Positions 5,998 to 7,601 of a stretch of 7,601 bases of DNA are shown here, piece after piece. Each line of letters opens with the position of its first letter. The first letter of the stretch is position 1. The stretch is taken from NCBI GenBank assembly GCA_030039095.1, contig JASHQP010000619.1:1-7601 (forward strand). Direction: 5' to 3'. A model generated the notes under the pieces. The model ran no database searches and was not told the DNA's origin. It saw only the letters and a program-made list of their open reading frames with translations. This stretch comes from Streptosporangiaceae bacterium (GTDB taxonomy: Bacteria > Actinomycetota > Actinomycetes > Streptosporangiales > Streptosporangiaceae). The translations under genes were made by a program, and so were the position numbers.

Positions 5998-7398
5998 ATG
6001 CAGAACACGGACGTCACCAGGCTGAGCGCGACGGAACTGCTGGGGCTGTACCGGCGGCGCGAGGTCTCGCCGGTGGAGGCGACGCGAGAGGTGCTCGCGC
6101 GAATCGACGCGCAGAACGCCAGGACCAACGCTTACTGCCTGGTCCGGGACTCCGACGCGCTGGCGTCGGCCAGGCAGTCCGAGCAGCGGTGGCACGCCGG
6201 AGAGCCGTCTGGGCTGCTGGACGGTGTCCCGGTCTCGGTCAAAGACCTGCTGCTGACGAGCGGCTGGCCGACGCTGCGTGGTTCGCTCACGATCGACGAG
6301 AACGGCCCGTGGGACGTTGACGCCCCGGCGGTCGCACGGCTGCGCGAGCACGGTGCGGTGCTGCTCGGGAAGACCACCACGCCCGAGTGGGGCTGGAAGG
6401 GCGTGACCGACAGCCCGCTGACCGGCGTGACCCGCAATCCGTGGGATCCGGGCCGGACGACGGGCGGATCCAGCGGCGGTGCCGCCGCGGCCGTCGCGTC
6501 GGGCATGGGCCCGCTGGCCCTGGGCACCGACGGCGGCGGGTCGATCCGGATACCGGCCAGCTTCTGCGGCATCGTCGGGCTCAAGCCCACCCACGGCCGG
6601 GTTCCGGTCTACCCGCCGAGCACGTTCGGCACGCTCTCGCACGTCGGGCCCATGGCGCGCACGGTCGCCGACGCGGCGCTGCTGCTCGACGCGCTCGGAT
6701 CGCCCGACTACCGGGACCCGCTGGCGCTGGACCGGCGGGCCCCGGTCAGCGCCGAGCTCGACACCATCGAAGTGAGCGGCCTGCGCGTGGCCTACAGCCC
6801 GGCGCTCGGCTACGCCAAGGTCGATCCCGAGGTGGCCGCCGCGGTCCGGCGCGCGGTCACGGCGCTCGAGCAGGCCGGCGCGGTGGTCATGCGCGCCGAT
6901 CCCGGATTCGCCAGCCCGCTGCCCGCCTTCGACGTCCTCTGGTACGCGGGAGCGGCCAGGGTCGTCGACGACATTCCCGAGGACCGCAGGCACCTGATCG
7001 ACGCGGGGCTGGCCGAGATAGCGGAGGAGGGCCGGCGCTATTCGGCGGTCGGGTACCTGCAGGCGCTGCGCGAGCGCTCGGAGATCGGCATCGCCATGGG
7101 TGCCTTCCATCAGACGTATGACCTGCTGGTGCTGCCGACCGAGCCGATCGTCGCGTTCGCCGCCGGCGCCGAGGTCCCCGAAGGGTCCGCCCAGCCGCGG
7201 TGGACGAGCTGGACCCCGTTCACCTACCCGTTCAACATGAGCCACCAGCCGGCCGCGACCGTGCCGTGCGGGTTCTCGGCGTCCGGGCTGCCCATTGGGG
7301 TACAGGTTGTGGGCCCGCGGCACGCGGACGGGCTGGTGCTCGCGGCGTGCGCGGCGATCGAGGCCGCGCTGCCCTGGCGCGACCGCTGGCCCTCCTAG
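5998..7398 (+). CDS. Amidase (amidase signature family)
   Basis: This 466-residue enzyme belongs to the amidase-signature hydrolases, which cleave carboxamide bonds in the cytoplasm to give acid and ammonia or amine. The catalytic triad is complete: Lys82 (in PVSVKDLLL), cis-Ser158 (in GGSSGG, 156-161) and nucleophile Ser182 (in GTDGGGSIRIP, 176-186), with the family's 24-residue spacing between the two serines. The C-terminal block FNMSHQPAATVPCGF followed by GLPIGVQVVG is also characteristic. The start is ATG at 5998 with Shine-Dalgarno GAAGGGG at 5984-5990, 7 nt upstream. It is transcribed away from the PadR-ABC operon over a 148-bp shared region. It is not likely to be the glutamyl-tRNA amidotransferase subunit GatA, because no gatB or gatC is nearby. 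The substrate (aliphatic, aryl or cyclic amide) cannot be told from the sequence. The gene looks intact, with base composition like its neighbours. Confidence 0.96.
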   Translation: MQNTDVTRLSATELLGLYRRREVSPVEATREVLARIDAQNARTNAYCLVRDSDALASARQSEQRWHAGEPSGLLDGVPVSVKDLLLTSGWPTLRGSLTIDENGPWDVDAPAVARLREHGAVLLGKTTTPEWGWKGVTDSPLTGVTRNPWDPGRTTGGSSGGAAAAVASGMGPLALGTDGGGSIRIPASFCGIVGLKPTHGRVPVYPPSTFGTLSHVGPMARTVADAALLLDALGSPDYRDPLALDRRAPVSAELDTIEVSGLRVAYSPALGYAKVDPEVAAAVRRAVTALEQAGAVVMRADPGFASPLPAFDVLWYAGAARVVDDIPEDRRHLIDAGLAEIAEEGRRYSAVGYLQALRERSEIGIAMGAFHQTYDLLVLPTEPIVAFAAGAEVPEGSAQPRWTSWTPFTYPFNMSHQPAATVPCGFSASGLPIGVQVVGPRHADGLVLAACAAIEAALPWRDRWPS

Positions 7399-7409
7399 CC
7401 GCAGCCACA

Positions 7410-7443
7410 CCGTACGTATGGTCCTGTACGGCGCATAATTTTT
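7410..7443 (+). terminator. Possible Rho-independent terminator after amidase
   Basis: CCGTAC at 7410-7415 is a perfect inverted repeat of GTACGG at 7426-7431, with a 10-nt loop. It starts 12 nt after the amidase stop and is followed 7 nt later by TTTTT (7439-7443) in an AT-rich patch. The stem is short and the T run is not directly attached, so termination may be inefficient. Confidence 0.4.
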
Positions 7444-7465
7444 CCATAAATATCACCAATCACCC

Positions 7466-7495
7466 TTGACATCCTCGCCGCAGAGGTCTGATGTC
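7466..7495 (+). promoter_or_regulatory. TTGACA element overlapping an inverted repeat
   Basis: TTGACA at 7466-7471 is a perfect -35 hexamer just after the AT-rich stretch 7433-7460. GACATC at 7468-7473 is repeated inverted as GATGTC at 7490-7495, and CCTC/GAGG (7472-7475, overlapping by two, and 7483-7486) can pair inside it. The repeat begins in the -35 and ends where a -10 should be, like an operator over a promoter. However, the hexamer at 17-bp spacing is TGATGT, a poor -10, so promoter function is uncertain. Confidence 0.28.
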
Positions 7496-7545
7496 TGTTG
7501 CTGGGGGGACGTACCAGCAGCCCTGCGACATAGGTGAGCATGATG

Positions 7546-7601
7546 ATGAAGTCCCCACGCAGGCAAGCAGCGAGCTGGAACTTCTGGCTGGCCTGCCTGA
7601 G
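7546..7601 (+). CDS. Possible 5' end of an unidentified gene (partial)
   Basis: Three ATG codons in a row begin at 7540; the third (7546) has AGGTGA at 7532-7537 as a Shine-Dalgarno sequence 8 nt upstream. The frame is open to the window edge and begins MKSPRRQAASWNFWLACL: a basic start followed by a hydrophobic, Trp-rich stretch, as at the N-terminus of a membrane protein. Only 18 full codons are present, so family and reality cannot be judged. A TTGACA element and AT-rich DNA upstream support a new transcription unit here. The opposite strand is also open across this stretch. Confidence 0.3.
   Translation, partial: MKSPRRQAASWNFWLACL

Noticed and set aside
5998..7398. Amidase as GatA of the tRNA-dependent amidotransferase
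   Set aside because: No gatB or gatC lies next to it, and the C-terminal part and setting suit a stand-alone amidase better.
5884..7410. 508-codon open frame on the minus strand opposite the amidase gene
   Set aside because: The amidase has full catalytic motifs in the plus frame. The antisense product is a low-complexity Arg/Gly/Pro-rich sequence of the sort that arises opposite GC-rich genes, and it runs across the operator region.
7461..7500. Resemblance of CCTTGACATCCTC to the ends of IS200/IS605-type elements
   Set aside because: Similar wording is often seen near tnpB genes, but no GC-rich hairpin of the usual kind follows, and no tnpA, tnpB or second end is present in the window.

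Overview
The base composition (very GC-rich throughout, strong preference for G or C at third codon positions, GTG starts) and the protein types suggest chromosomal DNA of a high-GC actinomycete. No rRNA, tRNA, CRISPR array, insertion sequence or phage gene is visible. The window holds seven complete protein-coding genes in three transcription units, plus a doubtful gene start at the right edge.

Left unit (25-2281, plus strand): an SDR-family oxidoreductase, a TetR/AcrR-type repressor and a two-domain GNAT acetyltransferase. They are packed head to tail with gaps of 18 and 10 nt, so probably co-transcribed. The SDR/TetR pair looks like an enzyme next to its ligand-responsive regulator; the acetyltransferase may only be a passenger.

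Middle unit (5849-2297, minus strand): a PadR-family regulator, an ABC-transporter ATPase and a large FtsX/MacB-type permease. The genes overlap at their stop/start codons (ATGA, then TAATG), a hallmark of translational coupling. The ATPase has every expected motif; the permease has ten predicted membrane segments and two large extracytoplasmic loops, one with a CxxC motif. It converges on the left unit with only 15 nt between the stop codons.

Divergent region (5850-5997): this carries a perfect 7+1+7 bp palindrome just upstream of the PadR start, a further matching half-site 45 bp away, and a Shine-Dalgarno sequence for the next gene. The simplest reading is an autoregulatory PadR operator that may also affect the divergent gene.

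Right unit (5998-7398, plus strand): an amidase-signature hydrolase with an intact Lys-Ser-Ser triad. The last 203 bases hold a plausible terminator hairpin, an unusually AT-rich patch, a TTGACA element with an inverted repeat, and a possible start of another plus-strand gene cut off by the window.

I do not see a clearly new system. The points most worth a second look are the PadR operator arrangement between transporter and amidase, and the cysteine-bearing loops of the permease.
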